Origin: Sclerotinia nivalis
Taxonomy: Eukaryota > Ascomycota > Leotiomycetes > Helotiales > Sclerotiniaceae
Assembly: GCA_029531795.1 (NCBI GenBank)
Contig: JAPEIS010000002.1
Span: 496,001-560,000 of the forward strand
Length of the DNA stretch: 64,000 bases
Direction: 5' to 3'
Of the stretch, positions 24,461-35,715 are shown one piece after another (position 1 is the first letter of the stretch; every line of letters starts with the position of its first letter). Under the pieces are notes generated by a model. The model ran no database searches. It was not told where the DNA came from and was given only the letters and a program-made list of their open reading frames with translations. The position numbers and the translations under genes were made by a program.

Positions 24461-25761
24461 AATTAACGGAGGAAACTCAGAAACGGTGCCTTGATTCTAT
24501 CTGTAGTTGTGAGGACCAACTTCAAAGTTTGGCTCCCGATGTACAGCTCAAAGAATTAGAGGGGGTTGACTAGGTGCTATTGATGACTTTGCCATTTGGC
24601 GTTGATGAGTGACTCGAGGTCTATGGGAATATGATACTAGTTATGTGAAACATGTCCACTACTCTATTACAACTTCAAAGTTCAAGGAATGTTCGGAGAC
24701 AATCAGGTCCTCTAAATCGATGCTACTATGCATAAATCAAGACGAATGTTTCCAGCGAAGTAAATAAAGTGGCATACATGCCTGAGATACATAGAAGAGC
24801 TTGGAAAGTCATTTCTTAGCTTCACGAGATGGAAAACGTTGAGTTAAGAGTTGGCTTGCGAACTGTGTGGTTCATAGGTAGACGGATCTTCGGCCAGCAG
24901 ATCATAAATACCGAACTCACCGATCAGTCTTAAGACTTGAATAATTTCAGGATTCTAATTGTAATGATGCTTGGAAGAGACTGGTAACCACAGGAATAGG
25001 CCATTTTTGATGGTTTCTGATTCAAAATAGAAGGAAGATGCACTCTCCAAATCACAACGAAGATTTATAAAAAGGTGACCTGATGTATGGACTGGTTTAA
25101 TGTTCCCAGTCAGTCACAGACTCTTTCGAAATGAATACTAGCTAGTAGCTAGTCGGAGAAGCGTATATTAGGGGTGAGATAGATGTAGAGCTATTGGAGT
25201 GAATGAAGCAAGGACATTTCATGTTTCAACCTATCACTTTATACTAGGAGCTCGCTATGGGTTGACTGGAAAGTATGTAAATCCATGAGGTATATTTCTG
25301 AACACCAATCTTGTAATCATAGAGCACGTTTTTGTGGATTCTCACATTCGAAAACTAGGTTGGCAAATTGACAAATTTTGGAGCTACATGCTCTCGTATC
25401 GCAAAGTAATTACTATTCTTAAAGAATGAGGTTCCAATCCGAAGGTAGCAGAGTGTCAGGAGCAAACCAATCATTCGCAAGTTCTGGCTTTGAAATATTA
25501 CTTCTAGTAAACCTATCTCGTTAATGAGACCCAAAAAACACCTCAATCTATAAACATGACTGTCTCACATGGACATGATGAAAGGACACTGAAGATTCAT
25601 GGGGGTCAAGAAAAGCAATTTATAATGTGCTTATTATCTACGTACTACAAAACAAAAGTTCAAAGCGGGGTATTAAATGTAGCCATCACAAGAGGTATCG
25701 TTTCCGTATGCCAACAACAATCTCCAACCGATAATGAAAATGAAAAACTGTCAAATCAAAC

Positions 25762-27148
25762 TCATTTCTTCTCAAAGGACTTCTTCTCCTTCTTACTTTT
25801 TGGTGAGCAAGAAGTGAGAATGGTAGTCAACCAAGTCTTGTAAGTGAATCGTTTGCGAAGGGTAGTGGATGAAGATGAGGATGATCGAGAGGCACCAGGA
25901 AGGACTTTCTCGATGATTCTATGAAGAGAGAAGAGATGTTGTTAGTCACGAATCCATGAAAATCTTGAGCTTGAAAACCAATATGAGGTAGGATCATCTT
26001 GTATTTCTATCTTTCTTGCTTTTTTACAATCATTTTGTTTCCTTGTCCAATCATCCACCCAATCCTCTGTCAACAGTAAGAAAAGGCGAAGCGCTCCACT
26101 TACTGCGCCAAGAGAACAGCCCTGTAGTAAACTTGTCCTTTGTCCAACTTATCCATTGCCTCGGCGATACCTGACTCCGTCATAGGGAATGTCTGAACAA
26201 TTGGTTTAATATCATGGAATGCGGCAAAATCCAACATTTGCTTGTGCGCACTTCTGTTTGCAACAAGGTTTCCTTGAATGTTGACACCTGCGGTAAGGAA
26301 GGGCATATATGGAATCTCGAGGTTCTGGAATGAAACTGTGAGGGGGTAGATGGTGGAGCGGGGTGCCATTATTGGGAGGATAAGTTCCCAGTTTGGTTGA
26401 GCGGCAGCGGTAACGAGGAGACGGTTGATGGGTTTGGAAACTTTGAGCTCCTTGGCATCTTTGGTGACGATGAATTCGTGTGCACCGAGCTTGGTGGCTT
26501 CATCCTTCTTTTTATCGGAACTGCTCAATACGACAACTCTGCAACCCATCTTGGCAGCAAATTGAATAGCCAAATGTCCTAATCCACCAACTCCCATGAC
26601 AGCAACAACATCAGTGCTCTTGATACCTTGAAGGGCAGAGAATGTGGTAGCACCTCCACATTGCAGAGGAGCGGCATATTCATCTGGAATGGAATCGGGT
26701 GTGAGGAAGAGGAAGGCTTCACGCCAGATGGCATGGGAAGCAAAAGATCCTTGATCGAGATTGGCGTAACCGTATAGAGCACGTTCGGGACAGAAAACTT
26801 CGTTTCCAGTAAGACATTCGTGGCAGTGACCACAGGAATCATGTTCGTAACCCCAGCCGACACGGTCACCTTTCTTGAGATGTTTTGCATCAGGACCGAC
26901 GGCTTCAACAATACCAACACCTTCGTGACCGAGAACCATGTCGGCACCTTTCTGGATGGGGGTTAGCTAAAGTCAGGGGATGAAGAAGCAATGGATTATG
27001 AACTAACGTAGTGGAGATCAGTTCCGCAGACACCGGAAGCAGTGATCTTTACCAGGACGCTATCACCCTTGAGCTCTTCAGGCTTAGTGGTGGTACTTTT
27101 GATGGGGGTACCATCAGCTCTGCCCTTGAAAACTGTGAAGGTAGGCAT
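25762..27148 (-). CDS. zinc alcohol dehydrogenase (MDR family), with possible C-terminal extension exon
   Basis: Core gene: exons 27148-27008 and 26951-26100, 330 aa; the 56-bp intron (GTTAGT, GCTAAC branch) joins CGTDLHY to KGADMVLGHEG. Catalytic zinc ligands are Cys41, His56/Glu57 and Cys145. The structural zinc site is the cysteine set at 87, 90, 93 and 101. The nucleotide-binding loop GVGGLG is at 167-172, and a serine-rich SSSDKK after the second strand favours NADP(H). The protein resembles yeast-type or cinnamyl-type alcohol dehydrogenases of the cytosol; the exact substrate is unknown. The stop codon overlaps a strong donor (CA|GTAAGT at 26103). An intron of 185 bp ending GACTAAC...CATAG would fuse exon 25918-25762, replacing the stop by a 51-residue Ser/Lys-rich tail ending SFEKK. 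The 330-aa form is the family norm. Confidence 0.88.
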
Positions 27149-28553
27149 GTTGAGTGTGTTGTGGAGAGAAGTAGATGATTTAGGAGTAGATTTGATTTGG
27201 AGATTTGGAATTTCTGGTAAAGTAATCGAGGAATTTGAAGGTCTTAAGAGTCAGAGGAGAGAGTAGAAGAGGAAGTTGATTTGATGTCGAATAAATTGTA
27301 TTCCCCATGGCTTCCAAGTCGCATTATATAAGCGCTGAACTCAGGGCCGGCCCTCCATGTTCTAGGTCCAGGCACCATCCGGGCCATCATCTTGTGCGTC
27401 GGTAAACTGTACAGCACATGTATCCACGGGATTTTTCGTAATGATACTTCCCGATCTGAGTCAGTCTAGTTTAATTGATCCTGAAGGAGAATCTGGAAGA
27501 CAAGTTATGGGTCTTCTACGAACATAACTGTATGATCTCGAGAGATTCGGACTCTTGGCATTCCAACTGAAAACCGGGCGGACGAATATAAGGCCGCTAC
27601 CATCCCTACAACCTTTCAAATTATTCTATGAATATTCATTTTTTTATATATTTGGTGGGGTTTTTTATTGGGACCAAAAGCTCTGTAAGCGGCCTGATAT
27701 TCGTCCAGCCGATTTTAAGCCGAATGTCAAAAGCCCGAATCTCTTGAGATTACTATGCCTCGAGATTACTATATATTCCGAGGTCTGTAGAAGACCCATC
27801 TTCTTTATGCGGGCCCCCTTCATGCCTACAACTAACCCCGAAACACGATTGACTAGGGTCTAATCTCCGGATCCCCCTTTGGGACCCCGCCATGTAAGCA
27901 AATGTTGGTGACCAAACTGTTCGTCGATAAGACAAATCGATGGATAATTGGTTACGACCCCTGAACTTCTGCATAATGTGGATTCGGTAAGTGGGTGCGA
28001 AGCTGGAGTACCGGAGTTGTGCCGTGCGAGTGAAGGAAATATTACCCCGCGATCTATGTGTCTCGTTATGAGCCAATGAGATTACAAATTTTTACGGTGA
28101 AGGGGTTTCAATGATGCCAGCTTGATGCCAAAGGGTGACAAATGCATATGTGCGAATAGCTATACTTGGAAGCACTACGAACATGAGATCTCCTCATGAT
28201 TGGTTTTCGTTCCATTTCTATGGCTGAAATGGTATTATAGTGAATTCTAAGTCAACTTGGCAATTATGTGTTGCAATGAACGATGAGATGGATATCCAAG
28301 TGGCTAGATCATTATTTCAATACGAACGATTATAGCTTATACAAGAGTAAGTACCGAAGGATAATCTCGGTATTGTGCCACCACTCCACAGTATTGTTTC
28401 CAAAAACAGCCAGCTACATGCGTTTACCATGATGTGCATGCTGCCATACCATTGCCCACCCGAAATTGAGTTTGAGAAAAGTATAGTAATAGAATGGAAA
28501 GAAACCTAAAGAAAACAACGCCTTAAAGTCATGCCTCCCGTTTATCATCATCA
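27149..28553. other. intergenic stretch with a foldback repeat
   Basis: Upstream region of the alcohol dehydrogenase and downstream region of the Zn2Cys6 gene. It contains the inverted-repeat element at 27507-27799. The 102-codon plus frame at 27555-27863 lies mostly inside that element and is not a gene. Confidence 0.6.
27507..27799. mobile_element. foldback / MITE-like inverted repeat
   Basis: Two arms of about 62 bp (27537-27598 and 27688-27748) are inverted copies of each other at roughly four-fifths identity, sharing blocks such as ggacgaatat and aggccgct. Outside them a perfect 13-bp inverted pair atgggtcttctac (27507-27519) and gtagaagacccat (27787-27799) brackets the whole, giving an element of about 293 bp with an A+T-rich loop. 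There is no coding capacity. I could not identify a target-site duplication, so the exact ends are uncertain. Its arms are more G+C-rich than the surrounding DNA. Confidence 0.6.
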
Positions 28554-30902
28554 TTATTCCGGAAATATCGTCCCCATATTCGCCCATAACATCTCAAAGT
28601 CTGTATATGAATCTGCCGGGAATGTCATATCAATAGATTGAGCCAATATATCTTGCAGTTCTGCATTGGTCTCGTTGTCAAAAGTTAACGAATCTACACC
28701 TTGCATGCCGGTAAAGCTATCGTCGAGAAGACTTTCATAGCCAGAGTCTCCTGCACTGATAACAGACTGCGTTTCTTCGGGCTTGACAATCATTTTCGAC
28801 TGTTGCACCATCATCTGTTTCTCATATGTTTGCGCAAGACGAATATCGACTTTAGCACTGAGTTCAGTCATGACGTTAGCAGCGCTCGCGGCTTGTGCAA
28901 AATTGTTTCCGAAGTTATCGAAGACAGCAATAGCGAGGTCAAGAGCACCCCGTGCTGCTCGGGTTTGTGTGCCGTGTGGATATGCGAAGATATAACCGAC
29001 GAGGGTCATTGCGCAATTCCACTGCCATTGGAAGGATTCTTGCCAGCCTGCTAGGATCGATGTCGACAAGATGACATGGTGCATTATGTGCGTCAATTGC
29101 ATGGCGTGGCCCACACATTTGAGAGCGATTTGTTCTGAGAGAGGAGTAGGTGTGCCTGATGGGTTGAAGATGATGAATGGTCGGCACAGGTTAGTGCTCA
29201 AGTTGTGATACATGAGTTCGAGAAGGAGACGTTGTCGCTGAAGCCAAAGTGGTGCGAATGGTTCGATATTGATATGAGACAGGTCTGTGGAAAAAGGAGA
29301 TCCGCCGTTGAGACGATCGGTCTTGAGAGCCATAGGTACGCCCCTGAGCCATTCATCCATTCGCTCCAAATGTGGTTCCAACATTTCCGCATAGGATCCA
29401 AGAGTTTGCAGATCATCCCAAATCGTTCCTCTTACATTGATTGTATTAGGTACTGGAGTGTCATAAAATGCAGAGTAAGCCGAACGGGCGACCAGTAGCA
29501 GTTTGGTATTGTGTAGATTCCAGGTCAACCAGGTGACATTATCACCCAGAGGTGCAAAGCTCTGTCCTGCAGCGATAGCAACGTCGCGATCATCTGTCGG
29601 AAGTGTACAGGTAGTATTGCACTCATGAACCAAAAATGGACGACCGAGTTTCATACTCATTTTGCTCTCCAAGACGTACAGCGTCCACCACATACGCTTT
29701 CGTAGCTCTCTTTCTTTTCTCGGCATTTCTTGAGGAGGTTCGACATGCAGACCGAGCATGTAGGCTGTTCGTACGGCGGCACTACAGGCGCTGTCTGCCA
29801 TGTTCTGAAATGATCCACAACAGAGATATATGGAGCAGAGGATATGGCATTGAAGAGTGGCTATGGTGGGTGCTTCTAGATCGGCAGCTAGGAGAGACTG
29901 GCAGCGTCGGTAATGCCATCTGCCAGCAATTGTTGCGTCATTGACGTTCACATTGGCTCTTGAGCCAGGATTATGTGCGCGTGTTACGTTTGGCAGGAAA
30001 GACATGCCATACTGCATACACATTGCGAGGATGATATCGACAAGTGCGGATGGCTTTCTCTCCTTGTCCGAATTTATCCACAACGACTGATAGTGTTCCT
30101 TAAATTCCTGTTCATCGATGATTGGATTCGAGGTATAATATGATTGCCAAAAGAGACCAAGAAAGTACTCTTCTTGTGTTGGTGAAAGATAGTCGCCAAC
30201 ATTGAGTGGATCTTCTATCGGGACCATGAGCCCGTTCTTGTTATCTGATGTATCCGCAGTAGTCGGTCCATCGAGTACTTTACTCGCCGAATTCGGTAAC
30301 ATGGCATGAGCGGAATGTTTTTGGTGCAGCGAAGCGGTTAAGAAAGTGTTAAGTCGCCCGATGAAATAGTACAGCGATGCTGAGCCATACCACGTCTTTT
30401 GTGGAGAACGTGCAGTGCTAATGTGAATACCTTCCCATTCCCTCTTGATTGTATTGGCATCGAACTCAAGGCCGTTCATACCACTCAAACCACTCATATC
30501 GCTCAATCCAGTGTCATGTCCCGACCGAGAACTGCCTATGCTATTCGGCGGTGAAGGAAGTCCGTGTGGAGGAAGCATTTGCATGTTTTGTTTGTCGCTT
30601 GAGCGCTCTTTATCAAGTTCTTTCTCTAGTTCTTGAACCTTTTGCTTTAGACGTTCAATTTCGCGATAAGCATGTGGAAGTGTTGCCAATTTCATGGCAC
30701 CGCTATTACTGCAATTACCGCCACGGGTTTTGCAGTTGTTACACGGATGATCATTATCGCATTTGATGCGATGAACTCGACACCAATCGCACGCTTTGGC
30801 CACTTGACTTCGTTTTTGACGTGGTCGTGGTCGTGGAGGAGGCTCTGGAGATGCAGAGGTGCTAGATGTGGTAGAAGGCATGCTAACGAAGGTAGTGAAC
30901 AT
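28554..30902 (-). CDS. Zn2Cys6 transcription factor with fungal-specific TF domain
   Basis: Single exon, 782 aa from ATG 30902; a second ATG lies seven codons in. A basic Pro/Arg stretch precedes the binuclear cluster: Cys38, 41, 48, 54, 57 and 64 in the spacing C-x2-C-x6-C-x5-C-x2-C-x6-C. A linker follows, then a heptad-like coiled coil (about 77-105, YREIERLKQKVQELEKEL) suited to dimerisation. The middle region (about 230-520) is the fungal-specific TF domain, with the usual ...LGLHVEPP...RKRMWWTLYVLE... core. The C-terminus is acidic (SGYESLLDDSF, DFEMLW), as in activation domains. It is probably nuclear. It lies 8 kb from gar2/lga1 and 3 kb from the GMC gene. It could be a GaaR-like galacturonate regulator or the regulator of the neighbouring A-T-R block; the sequence alone does not decide. 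Confidence 0.9.
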   Translation of the reverse strand: MFTTFVSMPSTTSSTSASPEPPPRPRPRQKRSQVAKACDWCRVHRIKCDNDHPCNNCKTRGGNCSNSGAMKLATLPHAYREIERLKQKVQELEKELDKERSSDKQNMQMLPPHGLPSPPNSIGSSRSGHDTGLSDMSGLSGMNGLEFDANTIKREWEGIHISTARSPQKTWYGSASLYYFIGRLNTFLTASLHQKHSAHAMLPNSASKVLDGPTTADTSDNKNGLMVPIEDPLNVGDYLSPTQEEYFLGLFWQSYYTSNPIIDEQEFKEHYQSLWINSDKERKPSALVDIILAMCMQYGMSFLPNVTRAHNPGSRANVNVNDATIAGRWHYRRCQSLLAADLEAPTIATLQCHILCSIYLCCGSFQNMADSACSAAVRTAYMLGLHVEPPQEMPRKERELRKRMWWTLYVLESKMSMKLGRPFLVHECNTTCTLPTDDRDVAIAAGQSFAPLGDNVTWLTWNLHNTKLLLVARSAYSAFYDTPVPNTINVRGTIWDDLQTLGSYAEMLEPHLERMDEWLRGVPMALKTDRLNGGSPFSTDLSHINIEPFAPLWLQRQRLLLELMYHNLSTNLCRPFIIFNPSGTPTPLSEQIALKCVGHAMQLTHIMHHVILSTSILAGWQESFQWQWNCAMTLVGYIFAYPHGTQTRAARGALDLAIAVFDNFGNNFAQAASAANVMTELSAKVDIRLAQTYEKQMMVQQSKMIVKPEETQSVISAGDSGYESLLDDSFTGMQGVDSLTFDNETNAELQDILAQSIDMTFPADSYTDFEMLWANMGTIFPE

Positions 30903-33715
30903 TTTGGATGTAATGAGGTGGGTATCAAGTAGAGGCAGAGAGGGGTTGCGGTGGAGGAAAGATGTTGGCAAGATGGATGTATATGCGCCGCAGCCACTGA
31001 AATGTGATAGCAGGTCGCTACATAAAACAGGCAGAAAGCTGTTACTCGTGATCAGTGGTTATTCTGTCAATTCTATGAAGGTCGGAAGATCTCAAGATAT
31101 GAAAGATAGAGATATCGATTCCGCATGTACAAAATATGGAGTTTGTATGATTTGCGGTGCTAAAAGTGCAAGCAGATCTCTAGCATTCCTTATTTGTGCA
31201 CAGGCGGCACAATTAATGAGTGTTTTGAGTGCCAAGGGCCCTACCCCAACCAAGCCCCACCTGAAGGGACCCGGGAAGATAGGTGGCTAGAATACCATGA
31301 ACTGCGGTTTTGTACTATTCGAGTTTTTCCGTGGATGATAACTAGTGTCATCACGAGAAATGTCTAGGAAGAAGTATCTAGGTGATTTTGGGAATTGTAC
31401 GAAGGATTATCTATCGTTTTCAAGGTCTTCATTAGACAAGTTAGTAGGTATTGACCAATAGTTAATCATAATGCCATAGAACGTGCTTCGGAAGTACCGT
31501 TCGACATCATCTCATTTTCTATGATGCATTACAAATGTCCCATAGACTATCTGAAAAGATTTCCCAAGCTTTGACTACTTAGGTACCCGGTGCAACTGAT
31601 TTAGGCGGAGATAGCGTTTTAGGCTTCGGAGAAGAGCCTACGAGCCCCGTAAAGGGTACACTAAAGCCCCTGTCGACCTGTCATAATGCATCACTAAAGT
31701 CACTAAAAAAAAACAGTTGATCCTCAGCCCTTCATCACTCCACTCTCTGTCTAATCTTATCTACGACCCATTTCGAAAAGAGTTTTTTTCCTCACAAACT
31801 CGAAATCTTCAATATCTAATCCATGATCTTATCATCATGGAACATTATAATCAATAGCTGACTCCCCTGTAGAGTATACGTACTCTCGTCTACCTAGGTA
31901 TTTTAGTTATGAGTCTTCTCGATTTCATAAAAAGCTCAACAATGACACCAGTTACCGCAAATCACTGTGTCTCATTTAATCACAACACACTCGGGTCCTC
32001 GCCACGTGAGAGGCTTATACTAATAAGATTGAGTTAAGGCGGTCTAGGGCGATATTACTGCCGCAAAACTACCGGCCAGAACTTCAGCTATACGTACTCG
32101 GGTCCTAAGCCGTGCAACCCGAAACACGGCGAAGAGCCGATTGAAGTTATTACGAAGTTGTCTTTGGCATATGGCCCGAATTTCTCCGTTTGCTAAATAA
32201 GCCGAGAGATTGAAATAAGCTTACTTTCCTGCTAGAGAATGGGACTTGCCGAGTTCTCTATGTCTTATCGCTATTTCAGCATTCCGGAAATGCGAATGCG
32301 AAATAGTGTAGGATTCCTGTTTCACTTTTTATAGGCACAGTAGGGTGCCATCAGAGAGCATACAAGAGTGCCGTCACTGACTATTCTTCAAGATTCACCA
32401 AAAGTTTTTGTGTGGTAGTAGCCGGTGCGCTCGGCATTGTCATCGGTGCTTCTTGGGTAAGCATGGCAGATACATTATTTGTGCAAGGTCAAAATCCTTC
32501 AAAACAAAAGGACTTACACTCATTGGTCTTGCCATCTGAAAATTTATTTTCAGCGTTTCATTCTACGATAAGGCGTTTGTTCAAAGTCGTATTATTTCTG
32601 GATATAGAACGTGCTTGAGGTACGGATGTAACGAGATTATGACTTTATGCAACGGCATGTTTCTTCAGCGGGCGGCATCCTATCATCATTCCCGCGCGTA
32701 TGGGCGTGATGTAACCCCGCCTGTTTCTTTAAGGGTCTTGCAGATATGCAGCGGGCCCGAGTCCATACATGCGGTGTTTTTCGTGGCTTTTCAGGGACCC
32801 TGCAGGACCCTGAGTTCTGCAGGGTCTCGGGGAACCAGGCAACCGCATCAGCATCCATAGCTTAAACATGAAGAAGGTCTCACGTGATGCCGACTGAGCC
32901 AAGAATCTTGGGACCAAACACTCGGATTCATTGCACAAGATTGTTCACGGTTGCTGGGACAGTTGACAATCAAGGTACAGCGTTACTTGCTTTAGTTTTC
33001 CCAAGAGATGCAGTGATCTGCTGTCAAAATGCTGTAGAACCAGAAGCACAGAGCTGCCGGTCTTACGCGGACCGAATCACAGTTCGGTCGCTTATGTGAT
33101 GAAATCAAAGCCGGTGATATCGTCAAGACATTCATCATTATTGGCAGCCCTAGCTCGTCTCTAGCGTATCTTCCTTCGCTGATCATGGTACGATGTACGA
33201 GCTAAGGCACAACTAGGCTCCCGCTGCACGTTAATCGCATGTAAGCAGGGTTACCACATGTCAACAACGTGAAATAACCAACTGCTTGGTTCCAGAATCA
33301 ATCAATGAAGTGTGCTGACCCTGTTTAGGAACGAGCTGAACAAGGGCTCAACCTCATTGCCTCTGCGCCGTGCGCGATATTACATGTCAGCCAGGGTTCT
33401 TTCTTCAACTGGCTTGACTTCGGGATATCGAATGTGATTCGATTGCGGATGGTGAGGTGAGACTTTACGATAGTCAACATCATGGGTGATCCGGACGAGG
33501 ACGGAAGAGGTTTGGGAGCTGGTCGAAGCATCAAGTTGAACGTCTATATAAACGGCTTGAAGTCTCGACATCAAGCTACATCCTCATCCTCATCACCATC
33601 TTCTTCTCTCAGCTTCATTCATTGCAGGAGCCTCTTTTCCGATCTCCATATTTCCTTCACTTGAAGATCACTTACTCGTTCCCATCTTTGCCTATCATCT
33701 TTCTCACTAGCAGAT
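30903..33715. other. 2.8 kb intergenic stretch
   Basis: Divergent promoters of the Zn2Cys6 gene (-) and the GMC oxidoreductase (+). No gene is supported: the frames at 31000-31290 and 32412-33100 show no motifs. A short hairpin sits at 32796-32826. The 5' leader before 33716 is pyrimidine-rich. Confidence 0.5.
32796..32826. repeat. 10-bp perfect inverted repeat (hairpin)
   Basis: gaccctgcag (32796-32805) and ctgcagggtc (32817-32826) are exact reverse complements around an 11-bp spacer. Each arm contains the palindrome ctgcag. It is far from any gene end, so a terminator role is unlikely; a binding site or chance are both possible. Confidence 0.6.
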
Positions 33716-35715
33716 ATGTTTAGCAAGGACTTCACAGTCGCCGGGCTGGCAGCCCTATCTTTGGTCGCTCAATCGCAAGCAGGACCTACCTTAGGCTCTT
33801 CTCATCTTAAAGCAAGAGCTCTCTTGGGTTCCTCTTTCGGTGTTCCTGGACGCAACGCAACCTACGATTACGTTGTCGTTGGTGGTGGTAATGCCGGTCT
33901 TACTATCGCAATGAGATTGGCTGAGGCCGACGCTGGTACCGTAGCTGTCGTTGAGGCTGGAACTTTCTATGAGATCAGCAATGGAAACATTTCTCAAGTT
34001 CCTGCCACTGATGGTGTTTTCGCTGGAAAAGGTGCCAATGATTGGCAACCCCAGATCGATTGGGGTTACCAAACTACCCCGCAATCGGTAAGTTTAAAGA
34101 CAATAATAGAAACAGAAGTAACTTGCTAACATCCATAACAGGGAGCCTTCAACACTTCTCTTCACTATGCTCGTGGCAAGACCTTGGGTGGTTGCTCTGC
34201 TAGAAACTTTATGGTCTACCAACGTGGTACGGCTGGATCCATGCAGAAGTGGGCCGATCAAGTTGGCGATGATGCCTACGAATGGGATAACTTCCTTCCT
34301 TACTTCCAGAAGTCTGTCAACTTCACCGCCCCTGACATGACCCTTCGATCTGCCAACTCCACTCCCCAATTCGTTGCTACCGAAGCTGCAAACGCTCCAG
34401 CTACTGGACCACTTTCAGTCACCTGGTCCCACTACGCCCAAGCTTTCGGTACCTGGGCCATCGAAGGTCTTGCTCAGATCGGCATCCCAGTTATCCCTGG
34501 GTTTTTGGGCGGATCTTTGATCGGAGCTTCATACCCTACCTTCACCCTGGATGCTGAAAGGATGACACGTGAATCTTCTGAAACTTCTTTCCTCCGCGCC
34601 GGTATGAAATCACCTGACCTCAAGGTCTACACTCTCTCCATGGCGAAGAAAATTCTCTTCGACGACAGCAAGACTGCAACTGGTGTTCTTGTCGAAACTG
34701 GTGGCTACCCATTTACTTTGACCGCCAACAAGGAAGTTATCTTGTCTGCTGGTGTTTTCGGATCTCCACAAATTCTCATGGCGTCTGGTGTTGGACCTGC
34801 AGCTGAATTGAGTGCCGTCGGTGTCGATGTTATCGCTGATCGTCCAGGTGTCGGAAAAGGAATGCAAGATCATATTTTCACTGGTATCGGATACCGCGTC
34901 AATGCTCCTACTATCTCGAAACTCGGAAACGATCCCGCATTCGCTGCTGAACAAGCCGCTCTGTACGAAAACACCCCCGCTGCTGGTATGTACAGCAGCC
35001 CTAACACTGATGTTCTCGGATGGGAAAAGATTCCAGAAAAGTACAGAAGCCACTGGAGCAATGAGACTCAAACTGCTTTGGCTGCCTACCCTGCTGATTG
35101 GCCTGAGGTTGAGTACATTGCCATCTCCTCTTTCTTGGGTAACCAAGTGGTCTTGGGATCTGACCCAGGTGATGGATACAACTATGCCACATTGGCTGTT
35201 GCCCTTGTTGCTCCTCGATCCCGTGGATCCCTTACCATCACCTCCCCAGACACCAACGTCGCTCCTCTCATCGACCCAGGTTTCTTGACCGAGCAATCAG
35301 ATGTCGACATCATGGTGGCTTCCATCAAGCGTATCCGTGAATTCTACGCCACCGATGCTCTTCAAAGCTTCGTCATTGGTGATGAGTACTTCCCAGGTTC
35401 TAACGTCTCTACCGATGCTCAAATCGAGGACTTCGTCCGAACCAGTTTCAACACCATCTGGCACGCAACATCCACCTGCTCCATGGGTCCTGTCAATGGT
35501 ACCAACACTGTCGTTGATACTCAGGCCAGAGTTCTCGGTGTTTCCGGTCTCCGTGTTGTTGATGCTGCCGCTTTCCCACTCCTTCCTCCTGGACATCCTA
35601 TGTCCACAGTTTGTAAGTTTAATCCTTCCTATAATTATTAGCGTATGAACAGTAACTAACAACGAGTTAAGATGCTTTCGCTGAGAAGATTGCTTGCGAC
35701 ATCATCGGCTGTTAA
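33716..35715 (+). CDS. secreted GMC-family FAD oxidoreductase
   Basis: Three exons, 33716-34087, 34142-35612 and 35672-35715, giving 628 aa. The introns (54 and 59 bp) have GTAAGT donors and CTAAC branch points; the last exon restores MSTVYAFAEKIACDIIG. A signal peptide (about 1-22, ending SQSQA) and several N-x-S/T sites indicate an extracellular glycoprotein. The FAD motif GGGNAG is at 56-61, GMC signature 1 around HYARGKTLGGCSARN (about 132-146), and signature 2 around SAGVFGSPQILMASG. Catalytic candidates are His565 in WHATSTCSMG and His609 in PPGHPMST. The family oxidises glucose, aryl alcohols, choline or sugars with oxygen or a quinone; which one cannot be told here. Secreted GMC enzymes often supply hydrogen peroxide. 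It lies 2.1 kb from the first A-T-R gene. Confidence 0.93.

Noticed and set aside
27555..27863. 102-codon plus-strand frame
   Set aside because: Mostly inside the foldback repeat; its codons are explained by the repeat arms.
34610..35296. 228-codon minus-strand frame opposite the GMC oxidoreductase
   Set aside because: Antisense shadow of a well-supported coding exon with strong codon bias.
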